64,000 nt of DNA from Enterobacter sp. RHBSTW-00994. Its GTDB lineage: Bacteria > Pseudomonadota > Gammaproteobacteria > Enterobacterales > Enterobacteriaceae. How positions within the stretch are numbered: the stretch's first letter is position 1; the number at the start of each line of letters is the position of its first letter. The notes under the pieces are model-generated. The model worked only from the letters and a program-made list of their open reading frames with translations, was not told the DNA's origin and searched no databases. This document shows, one piece after another, positions 32,271-45,137 of this stretch. The position numbers and the translations under genes were made by a program. The stretch covers positions 3,800,588 to 3,864,587 of the forward strand of contig NZ_CP056199.1 in the NCBI RefSeq assembly GCF_013782625.1, written 5' to 3'.

Positions 32271-32340
32271 GGGTGCGATATAATCCCGCCGCCGGAGAGC
32301 CTCAGAGCGGCCCGCCGGCGTTTTTGGCACTGGAGCAAGA

Positions 32341-32883
32341 ATGAGCACTCAAGAACACGTTATTTTACTCAGCGCTCAGGGAGAGATTATCGGCATTCAG
32401 GAGAAATATGCCGCGCACACCGCACACACCCCGCTACATCTGGCCTTTTCGTCCTGGCTGTTTAACGCTGAAGGGAAATGTCTGATCACTCGCCGTGCGT
32501 TGAGTAAAAAAGCCTGGCCGGGCGTCTGGACGAACGCCGTCTGCGGACACCCGCAAACGGGCGAAACCCTTGAACAGGCGATTATTCGCCGCTGCCGCTT
32601 TGAAGTAGGTGCTGAAATTACCACTATCACCCCCGTTGCGCCGGAGTTCCGCTATCGGGAAACCGATCCTTCCGGGATCGTCGAAAACGAGATTTGCCCG
32701 GTCTTTGCCGCTCGCGTCACGAATGACATCATCGTAAATGTCGACGAAGTGATGGAATATCAGTGGGTTGATTTGGAATCGCTTTTCCGTTCGCTGGACG
32801 CCACGCCATGGGCCTTCAGCCCATGGATGGTCAAGGAGGCAACGACCGCACGCGAAAAACTCAGAAGCTTTTCAGCCCAATAA
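32341..32883 (+). CDS. idi: Idi, isopentenyl-diphosphate delta-isomerase type I
   Basis: Nudix-fold isomerase of 180 residues interconverting IPP and DMAPP in isoprenoid synthesis. Active-site Cys68 lies in TNAVCGHPQ and the catalytic Glu117 in [12 protein letters not shown]; metal-ligand histidines are in AHT and HLAFSSWLF. Similar over the full length to E. coli Idi (182). Stand-alone gene convergent with lysS and followed by a terminator. Confidence 0.95.
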   Translation: MSTQEHVILLSAQGEIIGIQEKYAAHTAHTPLHLAFSSWLFNAEGKCLITRRALSKKAWPGVWTNAVCGHPQTGETLEQAIIRRCRFEVGAEITTITPVAPEFRYRETDPSGIVENEICPVFAARVTNDIIVNVDEVMEYQWVDLESLFRSLDATPWAFSPWMVKEATTAREKLRSFSAQ

Positions 32884-32919
32884 AAAAGCCCCGGCGATAC
32901 ACGCTCGGGGCTTTTTTTG
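32882..32919. terminator. Bidirectional terminator between idi and lysS
   Basis: AAAAAAGCCCCG and CGGGGCTTTTTTT flank a 12-base loop, giving T-tracts for both convergent genes. Confidence 0.8.
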
Positions 32920-32932
32920 AGGTCCTGAAAAC

Positions 32933-34450
32933 TTATTTCACTGGACGCATCGCCGGGAACAGGATCACGTCACGGATGGTGTGGCTGTTCGTGAACAACA
33001 TCACCATACGGTCAATACCAATACCCAGACCAGCCGTTGGTGGCAGGCCGTGTTCCAGCGCTGTCACGTAGTCTTCGTCGAAGAACATCGCTTCGTCATC
33101 GCCTGCTGCTTTCGCGTCAACCTGATCCTGGAAGCGCTGCGCCTGATCTTCTGCATCGTTCAGCTCGCTAAAGCCGTTGCCGATTTCTCGGCCACCGATG
33201 AAGAATTCAAAGCGGTCAGTGATTTCCGGGTTTTCGTCATTACGACGCGCCAGCGGAGACACTTCAGCCGGATATTCAGTGATGAAGGTTGGCTGAATCA
33301 GGTGCGCTTCCGCCACTTCTTCGAAGATCTCGGTCACGATACGGCCCAGACCCCAGCTCTTCTCAACTTTAATACCGATGCTGTCAGCGATTGCCTTCGC
33401 AGAATCGAAGTTATCCAGATCAGCCATGTTGGTTTCTGGACGGTATTTCTTGATCGCTTCACGCATGGTCAGCTTGACGAATGGCTTACCAAAGTCGAAC
33501 ACTTCTTCGCCGTAAGGCACTTCAGTTGTACCCAGAATGTTCTGTGCCAACGTGCGGAACAGTGATTCGGTCAGCTCGATCAGGTCTTTGTAATCTGCAT
33601 ACGCCATATAGAGTTCCATCATGGTGAACTCTGGGTTATGACGAACGGAAATGCCTTCGTTACGGAAGTTACGGTTGATTTCAAACACGCGTTCGAAGCC
33701 GCCAACCACCAGACGTTTCAGGTACAGTTCCGGCGCGATACGCAGGTACATGTCCAGATCCAGTGCGTTGTGATGGGTGATAAATGGGCGCGCGGACGCA
33801 CCACCAGGGATCACCTGCATCATTGGAGTTTCCACTTCCATAAAGTCGCGGCCCACCATGAACTGGCGGATACCGGCCATGATCTGGGAACGAATTTTGA
33901 AGGTCTTGCGGGATTCATCATTAGAGATGAGATCCAGATAGCGCTGACGATAACGCGCTTCCTGATCCTGCAGTCCGTGGAATTTGTCCGGCAACGGACG
34001 CAGCGCTTTCGTCAGCAGGCGCAGTTCAGTGCAGTGGATAGACAATTCACCCGTCTTCGTTTTGAACAGTTTACCTTTCGCGCCCAGGATATCGCCCAGA
34101 TCCCACTTCTTGAACTGTTCGTTATAGATACCTTCCGGCAGATCGTCACGGGAAACGTAAAGCTGAATACGGCCGCCAACGTCCTGCAGTGTAACGAACG
34201 ATGCTTTCCCCATGATACGACGCGTCATCATACGGCCAGCAACGGACACTTCTACGTTCAGCGCTTCCAGCTCTTCGTTTTCTTTGCCGTCGAAGTCAGC
34301 ATGCAGTTGGTCTGAGGTGTGGTCACGACGAAAATCGTTCGGGAACGGCACGCCCTGCTCGCGCAGTGCTGCCAGCTTCTCACGGCGGGTTTTCAGTTCG
34401 TTATTAAGATCGACTACCGCATCAGCGCCCTGTGCTTGTTGTTCAGACAT
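32933..34450 (-). CDS. lysS: LysS, lysyl-tRNA synthetase
   Basis: Class II synthetase of 505 residues charging tRNA-Lys. N-terminal OB-fold anticodon domain (about 60-150), then catalytic core with motif 2 ([20 protein letters not shown]) and motif 3 ([13 protein letters not shown]). Downstream of prfB by 9 bases and cotranscribed with it, as in E. coli. Housekeeping paralogue (LysU type not excluded by sequence, but prfB linkage identifies LysS). Confidence 0.96.
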   Translation of the reverse strand: MSEQQAQGADAVVDLNNELKTRREKLAALREQGVPFPNDFRRDHTSDQLHADFDGKENEELEALNVEVSVAGRMMTRRIMGKASFVTLQDVGGRIQLYVSRDDLPEGIYNEQFKKWDLGDILGAKGKLFKTKTGELSIHCTELRLLTKALRPLPDKFHGLQDQEARYRQRYLDLISNDESRKTFKIRSQIMAGIRQFMVGRDFMEVETPMMQVIPGGASARPFITHHNALDLDMYLRIAPELYLKRLVVGGFERVFEINRNFRNEGISVRHNPEFTMMELYMAYADYKDLIELTESLFRTLAQNILGTTEVPYGEEVFDFGKPFVKLTMREAIKKYRPETNMADLDNFDSAKAIADSIGIKVEKSWGLGRIVTEIFEEVAEAHLIQPTFITEYPAEVSPLARRNDENPEITDRFEFFIGGREIGNGFSELNDAEDQAQRFQDQVDAKAAGDDEAMFFDEDYVTALEHGLPPTAGLGIGIDRMVMLFTNSHTIRDVILFPAMRPVK

Positions 34451-34459
34451 GTTGGTTCC

Positions 34460-35558
34460 TCATAACCCTGCTTTCAAACTTGCTTCGATAAATTGATCCA
34501 GGCTGCCATCCAGCACCGCCTGCGTGTTACGGGTTTCAACACCGGTACGCAGATCTTTGATACGGGAGTCATCAAGGACATAAGAACGGATCTGGCTGCC
34601 CCAGCCGATGTCAGATTTGTTGTCTTCCATCACCTGCTTCTCAGCATTTTTCTTCTGCATTTCCAGCTCATAAAGCTTCGCTTTCATCTGCTTCATGGCC
34701 TGGTCTTTGTTCTTATGCTGGGAACGATCGTTCTGGCACTGTGTCACCAGACCGGTTGGAATGTGGGTAATACGCACCGCAGATTCCGTACGGTTAACGT
34801 GCTGACCACCCGCGCCAGAAGCACGGTATACGTCAATACGCAGATCGGCCGGGTTGATTTCGATATCAATATCGTCATCCACTTCCGGATAAACAAAGGC
34901 AGAACTAAAGGAGGTATGGCGACGGCCGCCTGAGTCAAACGGACTCTTACGCACCAGGCGATGGACGCCTGTTTCAGTACGTAACCAGCCATATGCATAG
35001 TCACCCATAATTTTGATGGTGACGGATTTAATCCCCGCGACTTCGCCTTCGGATTCTTCGATGATTTCAGTCTTAAAGCCGCGTGCTTCTGCCCAACGCA
35101 AGTACATACGCGTCAGCATACTTGCCCAGTCCTGAGCTTCTGTACCACCCGAACCGGCCTGAATATCAAGATAGCAATCGGCGCTATCGTACTCGCCGGA
35201 GAACATACGGCGGAATTCAAGCTGCGCCAGCTTCTCGTCAAGAACATCGAGTTCAGCGACAGCCTCATTGAAGGTTTCTTCGTCGTCGGCTTCAACAGCC
35301 AACTCCAGCAGACCGGAAACATCTTCCAGTCCCTGAGACATCTGATTGAGAGTGTCAACGATGGCTTCGAGAGAGGAACGCTCTTTACCCAGCGCCTGAG
35401 CGCGTTCAGGTTCGTTCCAGACGTCTGGCTGTTCCAGCTCAGCGTTTACTTCTTCGAGACGCTCTTTCTTGGCATCGTAGTCAAAGATACCCCCTAAGAA
35501 CGTCGGAGCGCTCCGTGAGGTCCTGAATGCGGTTTTTTACCGGATTAATTTCAAACAT
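34460..35558 (-). CDS. prfB: PrfB, peptide chain release factor 2, with programmed +1 frameshift
   Basis: RF2 reads UGA and UAA stops. The first 25 codons begin at ATG 35558 ([14 protein letters not shown]...) and end at an in-frame TGA at 35481-35483; the rest is in the +1 frame, giving 365 residues in total. The frameshift site is intact: an internal Shine-Dalgarno AGGGGG followed by TATCTTTGAC, so low RF2 leads to shifting on CTT and more RF2. The peptidyl-transferase GGQ ([12 protein letters not shown]) and recognition SPF (KSPFDSGG) motifs are present. Listing only the frame from ATG 35341 would miss the N-terminus. Operon with lysS. Confidence 0.96.
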
Positions 35559-35648
35559 GGTCTGTTTTCTTTTATTGACTTGTCAAAATGCGGTGATAAG
35601 AGCGGGATTGTACCGAATCCACGCTCTTTTTTATAGAGATTACTGACG

Positions 35649-37382
35649 CTAAATTGGCCAGATATTGTCGATGATGATTTGAAGACTACGGTTGCCGCGG
35701 AATTCGTTAATATCCAGTTTGTAGGCGAGTTCGACTTCCCGCACGCCGTTATCCGGCCAGATAGCGGTATCAACGTTGAACGCAATCCCGTCAAGCAACG
35801 GACCGCCGCCCACGGGTTCAACCATCACTTTCAGGTGGCGTTCTCCCACAATGCGCTGGTTGAGCAAACGAAAACGGCCGTCAAACAGTGGCTCCGGGAA
35901 CATCTGTCCCCATGGGCCTGCATCACGCAGCATCTGTGCAACGTCCATGGTCATTTCCGCCGGCGATAGCGCACCGTCTGAAACCACCTCCCCCTGTAGC
36001 AGGGACGGGTCCAGCCATTCGGTGACAAGCGCGCCAAAGCGCTGCTGAAACTCACCAAACTTCGCCTCTTCAAGCGATAACCCCGCCGCCATGGCATGGC
36101 CACCAAACTTAATCATCATGCCGGGATAAAGCGTGTCGAGACGCTCCAGGGCATCACGCATGTGCAGCCCCTGAATCGAGCGACCAGAACCTTTCAGCGT
36201 GCCATCACCTGCTGGTGCAAATGCAATGACCGGACGATGAAAACGTTCTTTAATGCGGGAGGCCAGAATTCCCACCACGCCCTGATGCCACTCAGGATGG
36301 TACATAGCCAGCCCGCCCGGCAACTGCTCGCCGCTGCGCTCAAGCTTCTCGCACAGGATGAGCGCTTCAGCCTGCATCCCTTGCTCAATCTCTTTACGGG
36401 TTTGGTTCAGGGCATCAAGTTCGTTCGCCAGGACGCGGGCTTCACCGATGTTGTCACACAGCAGTAGCGCCACTCCCACGGACATATCGTCCAGACGCCC
36501 CGCCGCGTTCAAACGAGGACCAAGCGCAAACCCCAGATCACTGGCCGCAAGTTTAAGTGGATCGCGATTAGCGATTTCCAGCAATGCTTTGATACCCGGA
36601 CGGCATTTTCCCGCCCGGATACGGCTCAAACCTTGCCACGTCAGAATACGGTTGTTGGCATCCAGCGGGACAACATCCGCCACTGTGCCCAACGCCACCA
36701 GATCGAGGTATTCAGCCAGGTTAGGTATCGCCATCCCACGCGCGTCGAACCATCCCTTTTCGCGCAATAACGTCCGTAACGCCAGCATCAGATAAAAGGC
36801 CACGCCAACCCCCGCAAGAGATTTCGACGGGAAGCCGCAGTCGCGCAGGTTCGGGTTAATGATCGCTTCCGCGTCGGGTAGCGTCTCGCCCGGTAAATGG
36901 TGATCGGTGACCAGCACCGGGATCCCCAACTGGTGTGCACGATCAACCCCCGCATGGGATGAAATCCCGTTATCTACGGTCATGATCATCTGCGCACCAA
37001 GAGCGTGCGCTTGCTCAACGACTTCCGGGCTAAGGCCGTAACCATCTTCAAAACGGTTGGGAACAAGGTAGGCAATATTGCTGCAACCAAGCGCTTGCAG
37101 GCTTAATACACTCAGGGCAGTGCTGGTTGCGCCGTCAGCATCAAAATCACCGACGACCACAATGCGCGTCCCTTTACAGAAGGCGTCGTAAAGCATTTCG
37201 GCGGCTTTCTCGACGCCATTGAGCTGCTGCCAGGGCAGCATACCTTTTACGCCACGTTCAAGATCGGCAAGACTTGATACGCCTCGGCTGGCATAAAGCC
37301 TGCGCAAAAGAGGTGACATATCCGCAGGCAAGTCTGCGTTTTCATTCACTTCACGACGGCGGAGTGGGATCGGGGCTTTCAC
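35649..37382 (-). CDS. recJ: RecJ, single-strand-specific 5'-3' exonuclease
   Basis: 577-residue nuclease acting in recombination and mismatch repair. DHH-superfamily motifs: VVGDFDADGATSTA (motif I), VDNGISSHAG (II), VTDHHLPGE (III, DHH) and later the DHHA1 motif GSGRSIQGLHMRDAL and GGHAMAAG. 5 bases downstream of dsbC and probably in the dsbC-recJ-prfB-lysS transcription unit, as in K-12. Confidence 0.96.
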   Translation of the reverse strand: MKAPIPLRRREVNENADLPADMSPLLRRLYASRGVSSLADLERGVKGMLPWQQLNGVEKAAEMLYDAFCKGTRIVVVGDFDADGATSTALSVLSLQALGCSNIAYLVPNRFEDGYGLSPEVVEQAHALGAQMIMTVDNGISSHAGVDRAHQLGIPVLVTDHHLPGETLPDAEAIINPNLRDCGFPSKSLAGVGVAFYLMLALRTLLREKGWFDARGMAIPNLAEYLDLVALGTVADVVPLDANNRILTWQGLSRIRAGKCRPGIKALLEIANRDPLKLAASDLGFALGPRLNAAGRLDDMSVGVALLLCDNIGEARVLANELDALNQTRKEIEQGMQAEALILCEKLERSGEQLPGGLAMYHPEWHQGVVGILASRIKERFHRPVIAFAPAGDGTLKGSGRSIQGLHMRDALERLDTLYPGMMIKFGGHAMAAGLSLEEAKFGEFQQRFGALVTEWLDPSLLQGEVVSDGALSPAEMTMDVAQMLRDAGPWGQMFPEPLFDGRFRLLNQRIVGERHLKVMVEPVGGGPLLDGIAFNVDTAIWPDNGVREVELAYKLDINEFRGNRSLQIIIDNIWPI

Positions 37383-37387
37383 GCGTC

Positions 37388-38101
37388 TTATTTACCGCCA
37401 AACTGTTTCTGGTGTGCATCAAGAAACTCTTTCATCTCTTTCGGCCCTTGATAGCCCGGTACAACATAACCGTTGTTCAGAACAATCGCTGGCGTACCGC
37501 TCACACCAAACTGCACACCCAGTGCATAGTGGTTGGCGATATCGATATCACAGGAGGCTGGCTGGATGGTTTTACCGTTCATCGCATCATCAAAGGCTTT
37601 GTTGCGATCTTTTGCACACCAGATGGCCTTCATGTCCTGCTCTGGCTGGCTCTGCACACCCGCGCGCGGGAACGCCAGATAGCGAACGGTAATCCCCAGT
37701 GCGTTGTAGTCTTTCATCTCTTCGTGCAGCTTGTGGCAGTAGCCACAGGTGATATCAGTAAAGACGGTAATCACATGCTTTTCCTGCGGCGCTTTATAGA
37801 TGATCATCTCTTTTTCGAGCGCATTCAGGTTTTTCATCAACAACTGGTTGGTGACGTTAATCGGCTGTGCGCCACTCACGTCATACATCGGCCCCTGAAT
37901 GATATGTTTGCCGTCTTCGGTTACATACAGCACACCGCTGTTCGTCAGCACAGTTTTCATCCCGGCAACCGGAGCAGGCTGGATTTCACTGCTGGTCACG
38001 CCGAGCTTCGTCAGTGACTGTTTGATCGCTGCGTCATCAGCATGGGCAACACCGGTAAACGAGGCTGTCAGCAGAGATAACAGCACAAAAGACTTTTTCA
38101 T
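37388..38101 (-). CDS. dsbC: DsbC, periplasmic disulfide isomerase
   Basis: Protein of 237 residues including a signal peptide of about 21 (cleavage after VAHA). N-terminal dimerisation domain, linker, then thioredoxin domain with active site CGYC at 119-122 and cis-Pro in GVSGTPAIV. Shuffles wrong disulfides; kept reduced by DsbD. ATG 38101 matches the K-12 start; the two extra codons upstream begin at a TTG. xerD lies 28 bases upstream. Confidence 0.95.
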   Translation of the reverse strand: MKKSFVLLSLLTASFTGVAHADDAAIKQSLTKLGVTSSEIQPAPVAGMKTVLTNSGVLYVTEDGKHIIQGPMYDVSGAQPINVTNQLLMKNLNALEKEMIIYKAPQEKHVITVFTDITCGYCHKLHEEMKDYNALGITVRYLAFPRAGVQSQPEQDMKAIWCAKDRNKAFDDAMNGKTIQPASCDIDIANHYALGVQFGVSGTPAIVLNNGYVVPGYQGPKEMKEFLDAHQKQFGGK

Positions 38102-38129
38102 ATTCAATCCTATTACAATTCATCGGCAC

Positions 38130-39026
38130 TCACGCTCGTGGGTGGTGCTGTTGGTGTAGCTGCCGCAAACGTTCCGTCGCAACATGGGTGTAAATTTGCG
38201 TCGTAGAAAGATCGCTGTGTCCAAGCAACATCTGCACGACGCGTAAATCAGCCCCGTGGTTTAACAGATGTGTTGCAAAGGCATGGCGCAGAACGTGCGG
38301 CGAAAGTTTTTCACTGTCGATACCGGCCAGTGTGGCGTAATGTTTAATGCGATGCCAGAAGGTTTGTCGCGTCATCTGTTGCGCACGCTGACTGGGGAAC
38401 AATACATCGATAGAGACGCCATTCAGTAGCCACGGCCGACCATGTTCCAGATACGTCTCCAGCCAGTACACCGCCTCTTCTCCCAGCGGGACAAGTCGTT
38501 CTTTATTCCCTTTACCTATCACGCGTACCACACCCTGGCGCAAGCTAATATCGCTCATCGTCAGCCCGACTAATTCGGAGACGCGTAAACCCGTAGCATA
38601 CAATAGCTCAAGCATGGCTTTATCGCGTAACTCAAGCGGCAGGTCAACTGCGGGCGACTGTAATAATCTCTCAACCTGTGCTTCGCTCAGATCTTTCGGT
38701 AAACGTTGAGGGAGTTTGGGTGAGGCCAGTAGCGCACTGGGATCGTCCGCACGCATTTTTTCGCGGTAAAGATGCTGGAATAACCGCCGCATCGCACTCA
38801 ACAGACGAGCAGAACTGGTGGCTTTGTAGCCACCTTCCATCCGTTCAGCCAGTAATGTCTGAAGGTCGTCATGCTGGGCGTTCTCCAGTGACAGCCCCCG
38901 GTGTGCCAGCCATTCCACCAGCATGGTGAGATCGCGTCGATAGGCACTGAGCGTATTTTCAGCCAGATTTTTCTCCAGCCAAAGCGCATCGAGAAACTGT
39001 TCGATAAATGCGAGATCCTTTTCCAC
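38130..39026 (-). CDS. xerD: XerD, site-specific tyrosine recombinase
   Basis: With XerC resolves chromosome dimers at dif. 298 residues, exactly the E. coli length when started at GTG 39026 (GGGGGCT upstream); the ATG at 39056 would add ten unmatched residues. Catalytic residues are in the standard places: Arg148, Lys172, His244, Arg247, His270, Tyr279. First gene ahead of dsbC-recJ. Confidence 0.95.
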   Translation of the reverse strand: MEKDLAFIEQFLDALWLEKNLAENTLSAYRRDLTMLVEWLAHRGLSLENAQHDDLQTLLAERMEGGYKATSSARLLSAMRRLFQHLYREKMRADDPSALLASPKLPQRLPKDLSEAQVERLLQSPAVDLPLELRDKAMLELLYATGLRVSELVGLTMSDISLRQGVVRVIGKGNKERLVPLGEEAVYWLETYLEHGRPWLLNGVSIDVLFPSQRAQQMTRQTFWHRIKHYATLAGIDSEKLSPHVLRHAFATHLLNHGADLRVVQMLLGHSDLSTTQIYTHVATERLRQLHQQHHPRA

Positions 39027-39126
39027 ATCAGCCCCCTGATTCGGCAATCCTTGCATTATGCCTGATTGCTACGGCTTTCTGGTACACTACGCGCAAAGTC
39101 AAAGCAAGAATTGAGATATTTACGCG

Positions 39127-39648
39127 ATGAATATTGGTCTGTTTTATGGTTCCAGCACCTGCTACACCGAAATGGCAGCAGAGAAAATTCGCGACATCAT
39201 TGGTCCGGAACTGGTGACGTTGCATAACCTGAAAGATGACGCGCTCACGCTTATGGAGCAGTACGATGTGCTGATTCTTGGTATCCCGACCTGGGATTTT
39301 GGTGAAATACAGGAAGACTGGGAAGCTCTCTGGGATCAACTGGACTCGCTCAACCTTGATGGCAAAATTATTGCGATGTACGGGATGGGTGACCAGCTAG
39401 GCTACGGCGAGTGGTTCCTTGATGCCCTCGGCATGTTGCACGATAAACTGGCCCCGAAAGACGTGACGTTTATCGGCTACTGGCCAACCGAAGGCTACGA
39501 ATTTACCAGCAAAAAACCCATCATCGCTGATGGTCAGTTGTTTGTCGGACTCGCACTGGATGAAACCAACCAATACGATCTGAGTGACGAGCGGCTGCAA
39601 AACTGGTGTGAACAAATTCTCGGCGAGATGGCAGAAAAATTCAGCTAA
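39127..39648 (+). CDS. fldB: FldB, flavodoxin 2
   Basis: FMN-binding electron carrier of 173 residues. Phosphate loop GSSTCYTEM near 9-17, first flavin loop [10 protein letters not shown], second loop [14 protein letters not shown]. Similar to E. coli FldB, a SoxRS-controlled flavodoxin not essential like FldA. Divergent from xerD across 100 bases. Confidence 0.95.
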   Translation: MNIGLFYGSSTCYTEMAAEKIRDIIGPELVTLHNLKDDALTLMEQYDVLILGIPTWDFGEIQEDWEALWDQLDSLNLDGKIIAMYGMGDQLGYGEWFLDALGMLHDKLAPKDVTFIGYWPTEGYEFTSKKPIIADGQLFVGLALDETNQYDLSDERLQNWCEQILGEMAEKFS

Positions 39649-39655
39649 CGCGTGC

Positions 39656-40066
39656 TTACTCCTGCGTCGGTAATTGCAGCATCATCCGGCGAAGATCTCT
39701 CCACTCCTGCGCATCCATACTGTCTGCTGCCAGCCACAAGTGCTGGCGGCGACCGCCTCCCGCCTTACGCAACCGTAGCATCATGCCCGAATTGAGCATC
39801 CAGGGCGTGCCAATGAGTTCCCACTCTTTCCCCTGCCAGCGCAGACGGGAATCCACCAGCAGTTTGATTTCCCCCTGACGGGCATTGATACGGCGCTGAC
39901 TGCGCACGCTGTCAAACACCACAAACGACAGCAGCAGTAACCACAAAGGCGTGTAGCTAAGCGGCCACGGCATCAGCAGTACAAATGCCGCGACCAGACC
40001 GTGGAGCAATAGAGACATCCACTGTGAGCGCCACGAGACGCGTAGATCAGATTGCCACAGGACCAC
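39656..40066 (-). CDS. ygfX: CptA (YgfX), inner-membrane SdhE-associated protein
   Basis: Protein of 136 residues with two transmembrane helices near 15-50 and a soluble C-terminus (ending [14 protein letters not shown]). In E. coli CptA/YgfX was reported to bind FtsZ and MreB as the toxin partner of SdhE, and in Serratia to affect pigment production; the toxin role is disputed. It overlaps sdhE by 20 bases, so translation is coupled. Confidence 0.9.
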   Translation of the reverse strand: MVLWQSDLRVSWRSQWMSLLLHGLVAAFVLLMPWPLSYTPLWLLLLSFVVFDSVRSQRRINARQGEIKLLVDSRLRWQGKEWELIGTPWMLNSGMMLRLRKAGGGRRQHLWLAADSMDAQEWRDLRRMMLQLPTQE

Positions 40067-40313
40067 GTTCCCGATTCCGTGTTTGAATTAATTGCACCAT
40101 CCGTTGCAACTCGGTGTCGGCGGGCTTGCCGTGATTCATCAGCCAGTTGAACAAATCAGGATCGTCCGCTTCAAGCAGGCGTACAAACAGACGCTTATCG
40201 TCATCGCTTAAGCTGTCATATTCGTATTCGAAGAAAGGCATGATGGAAATATCAAGTTCACGCATGCCGCGACGGCACGCCCAGTGAATACGGGGCTTGT
40301 TGTTAATATCCAT
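40047..40313 (-). CDS. sdhE: SdhE (YgfY/CptB), FAD assembly factor
   Basis: 88-residue protein that promotes covalent attachment of FAD to SdhA and FrdA. The conserved RRGMRELDI (RGxxE) motif that contacts the flavoprotein lies near residues 14-22, and the five-helix bundle pattern is intact. Start ATG 40313. Upstream partner of ygfX and divergent from ygfZ, another iron-sulfur/flavin-linked factor. Confidence 0.95.
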   Translation of the reverse strand: MDINNKPRIHWACRRGMRELDISIMPFFEYEYDSLSDDDKRLFVRLLEADDPDLFNWLMNHGKPADTELQRMVQLIQTRNRERGPVAI

Positions 40314-40618
40314 GTTCTGTTTCCTGCATTACATGTGGCACAGTTGGTATCCCTTTTTTTTGCACCTGAGGTGTTCTTAATTTCGGTCAGGGACATTAGC
40401 TAGTGTAACGTGTTTTTAGCTGTTTCTTTACTGGAATATTACGGACCCGAAGCATGCTTCCAGAAAAACCCATAAAAAGAAAGTGGATTACTCTATTTTG
40501 CGTAGCGCTACGCAAGAGGCAACGATGGCACAAATGGCCTGCTGAAAGCGCTTGCAATGGCGACAGTCTCTTTTACCATTAGGCATTATCAAAGCGTTAA
40601 GCAATTCAGGACATCACT
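40314..40618. other. Divergent sdhE-ygfZ promoter region
   Basis: 305 bases without a gene. Contains a perfect 18-base palindrome at 40498-40515. A TTGCAA-rich segment and the run TCTCTTTTACCATTAGGCATTATC just upstream of ygfZ look like its promoter. Confidence 0.45.
40498..40515. promoter_or_regulatory. Perfect 18-bp palindrome upstream of ygfZ
   Basis: TTGCGTAGCGCTACGCAA is its own reverse complement with no mismatch and no spacer, 103 bases before the ygfZ start. A dimeric regulator could bind it; with no loop it is a poor RNA hairpin. No regulator is known to me for this sequence. Confidence 0.5.
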
Positions 40619-41599
40619 ATGGCTTTTACTCCATTTTCTCCTCGCCAGCCCGCCGCCTCTGCGCGACTGCCGCTGACGCTGATTACCCTTGATGACTGGG
40701 CACTGGCAACGCTCACTGGTGCTGACAGCGAAAAATACCTGCAAGGCCAGGTGACGGCGGATGTCAGCCAGATGACGGAACATCAACATCTGCTGGCGGC
40801 ACATTGCGATCCAAAAGGCAAAATGTGGAGCAACCTGCGCCTGTTTCGCCGTCAGGATGGTTTTGCGTTTATTGAGCGTCGTAGTCTTCGTGACGCCCAA
40901 CTGACGGAGCTGAAGAAATATGCGGTCTTTTCGAAAGTCACCATAGCCGCAGACGATGAGCATGTTTTGCTTGGTATAGCTGGCTTCCAGGCGCGTGCTG
41001 CGCTGAAAAATCTGTTCAGTGAATTACCGGATGCCGACAAACAGCTAATAAATGATGGCACAACCTCCATCCTGTGGTTTGAACACCCGGCGGAACGTTT
41101 CCTGCTGGTAACTGACGTTGCAACGGCAGAGCGTGTTACCGAAGCGCTGCGCGGTGAAGCCCAGTACAATAACAGCCAACAATGGCTGGCACTCAATATT
41201 GAGGCCGGTCTGCCAGTAATTGACGCTGCAAATAGCGCGCAATTTATTCCTCAGGCCACCAACCTTCAGGCGCTGGGGGGCATCAGCTTCAAAAAAGGCT
41301 GCTATACCGGCCAGGAGATGGTCGCCCGCGCGAAATTCCGTGGCGCGAACAAACGCGCGCTGTGGTATCTGGCGGGCCACGCAGGCAGAGTGCCAGTCGC
41401 TGGTGAAGATCTAGAGCTGAAAATGGGTGATAACTGGCGTCGTACCGGCACAGTATTAGCCGCGGTGCAGCTGGATGATGGCCGCCTGTTGGTACAAGCC
41501 GTGATGAATAATGATATGGAAGCAGACAGCGTTTTCCGCGTGCGCGACGATGCTCACACGTTAAGCATTGAGCCACTGCCGTATTCGCTCGAAGAGTGA
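40619..41599 (+). CDS. ygfZ: YgfZ, folate-binding iron-sulfur cluster factor
   Basis: 326-residue protein of the GcvT/COG0354 fold that binds tetrahydrofolate and helps maintain certain Fe-S enzymes such as MiaB. The invariant K-G-C-Y-x-G-Q-E motif with its key Cys is present ([19 protein letters not shown], near residues 222-240). Single gene, divergent from sdhE. A member of the CCCTCTCCC repeat family follows the stop codon. Confidence 0.95.
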   Translation: MAFTPFSPRQPAASARLPLTLITLDDWALATLTGADSEKYLQGQVTADVSQMTEHQHLLAAHCDPKGKMWSNLRLFRRQDGFAFIERRSLRDAQLTELKKYAVFSKVTIAADDEHVLLGIAGFQARAALKNLFSELPDADKQLINDGTTSILWFEHPAERFLLVTDVATAERVTEALRGEAQYNNSQQWLALNIEAGLPVIDAANSAQFIPQATNLQALGGISFKKGCYTGQEMVARAKFRGANKRALWYLAGHAGRVPVAGEDLELKMGDNWRRTGTVLAAVQLDDGRLLVQAVMNNDMEADSVFRVRDDAHTLSIEPLPYSLEE

Positions 41600-41611
41600 T
41601 GATTCAGTCCA

Positions 41612-41632
41612 CCCTCTCCCACCGGGAGAGGG
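41612..41632. repeat. CCCTCTCCC palindromic repeat, copy after ygfZ
   Basis: CCCTCTCCC-ACC-GGGAGAGGG, perfect 9-base arms, with a CTGGAATCAGGGC tail. One of several intergenic copies in this window. Lies between the convergent ygfZ and trhA ends and could also stop transcription. Confidence 0.6.
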
Positions 41633-41662
41633 CTGGAATCAGGGCATCAGGTAGCTCTATCG

Positions 41663-42355
<693 letters not shown>

Positions 42356-42487
42356 TCATCGCCTTACTATGCTAACTGAGAATGATTCCAGTGAACACAT
42401 GTTAGCTAAAATATAATTAAAAATTCATCTTTCTCTTATTAATCATCACATTGGATTGCATTTTCAACTAACAGCTGTGAGTTTAAG

Positions 42488-42799
42488 TCAAAGACATTTA
42501 AAATCAATCACATAAAACTGAGTCTGGTTTGGGTAGATTTCCGTGATCACCTGCTTGAGCGCGTCCAGAGACATATTCTCCTGCTGAGCATGCTTTTCCG
42601 TCAGTGTATCGAGCGTTATCGTCGACGTGCCAAGCACAGCAATCGAACAAAAGTACCCGTCATCTTCATAGCGTCCCACGCGCAAAACGTCCCCGGCTTT
42701 GAAATGTGATTCGCTCTCGTCGCGGATCGTGATGGTCTTACGTCCGGCCAGAATGTCGTCCTGAAAGCGCTGAAAAAAAGTGATGTCGTTCGGCTGCAT
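42488..42799 (-). CDS. yqfB: YqfB, ASCH-domain N4-acetylcytidine amidohydrolase
   Basis: 103 residues, identical length to E. coli YqfB, which hydrolyses N4-acetylcytidine and shows ASCH fold. Conserved elements: [20 protein letters not shown] near 8-27 (with the catalytic Lys and Thr), [15 protein letters not shown], and [16 protein letters not shown] 42799 matches K-12; the 42883 start would overlap the divergent regulator. Confidence 0.92.
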   Translation of the reverse strand: MQPNDITFFQRFQDDILAGRKTITIRDESESHFKAGDVLRVGRYEDDGYFCSIAVLGTSTITLDTLTEKHAQQENMSLDALKQVITEIYPNQTQFYVIDFKCL

Positions 42800-42851
42800 G
42801 GTATTATTCCCTGAAGATAACGTCTGATGAGTGAGTTTAACCATTGTGAGT

Positions 42852-43583
42852 ATGTTTTCCCATTCTGCCATTGCCAGCCTCAATAATCTGGAAATGATGG
42901 TCTACAACTATGTCATCAAAAACCGTGACAAAGTGACGTACATGACCATTCGTGAACTGGCGGATGCTGCGGGAGTATCGACCACCACTATCCTTCGCTT
43001 CTGCCGCAAACTCAACTGCGACGGCTATTCTGAATTTCGTGTACGCTTCAAGTTATATCTGGAGCAAAATGAGCCCCAGCAGGCCAACTTTGGTACGAGT
43101 GAAATTATCAGCTTTTTTAAAAGCGTAAATAACGACGAATTTGACGCCCTTTTGAATAATGCTGTCGATATTATCTTATCGTCAGAACGTATTATTTTTG
43201 TCGGTGCAGGCACATCAGGATCGCTTGCGAAATATGGTGCAAGGTTCTTTTCCAATATCGGTAAATTCAGTAATCACATTGACGATCCTTATTTCCCGGT
43301 CACTAACGACATGGCGAAAAATGCGCTGGCGATTGTACTTTCGGTGTCAGGTGAAACCGAAGAGATCTTGCGCTTTGCCAGCCAGTTCAGCCTTCATCAC
43401 TGTAAAGTGCTGTCAATTACCAGCCACGAACACTCCCGCCTGGCAAAACTGGCCGATTTTAACCTCTCCTGGCATGTTCCACAGACACGCATTGGCGGCG
43501 TTTACGATATTACGACTCAGATCCCTGTCATCTATATTCTGGAATCGTTAGGTCGTAAGCTGGCGAAGAAATTAACAGAATAA
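42852..43583 (+). CDS. RpiR/MurR family regulator, probable bglA regulator
   Basis: Regulator of about 243 residues. N-terminal RpiR helix-turn-helix ([32 protein letters not shown]), C-terminal SIS domain ([33 protein letters not shown]) that binds phosphosugars. It stands 116 bases upstream of bglA in the same direction and divergent from yqfB; this regulator is absent from that spot in K-12. It likely senses a 6-phospho-sugar and controls bglA. The start is uncertain: ATG 42852 or GTG 42831, neither with a strong ribosome binding site. Confidence 0.82.
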   Translation: MFSHSAIASLNNLEMMVYNYVIKNRDKVTYMTIRELADAAGVSTTTILRFCRKLNCDGYSEFRVRFKLYLEQNEPQQANFGTSEIISFFKSVNNDEFDALLNNAVDIILSSERIIFVGAGTSGSLAKYGARFFSNIGKFSNHIDDPYFPVTNDMAKNALAIVLSVSGETEEILRFASQFSLHHCKVLSITSHEHSRLAKLADFNLSWHVPQTRIGGVYDITTQIPVIYILESLGRKLAKKLTE

Positions 43584-43606
43584 AACATCTTGTTTTTTTG
43601 ATGTGA

Positions 43607-45133
<1,527 letters not shown>

Positions 45134-45137
45134 TTTT

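Noticed and set aside
34460..35341. RF2 as a simple ORF from ATG 35341
   Set aside because: The frameshift site and the 25-codon leader show the true start at 35558.
39656..40313. ygfX-sdhE as a new toxin-antitoxin system
   Set aside because: Known conserved pair; SdhE is an FAD assembly factor and the toxin claim is disputed.
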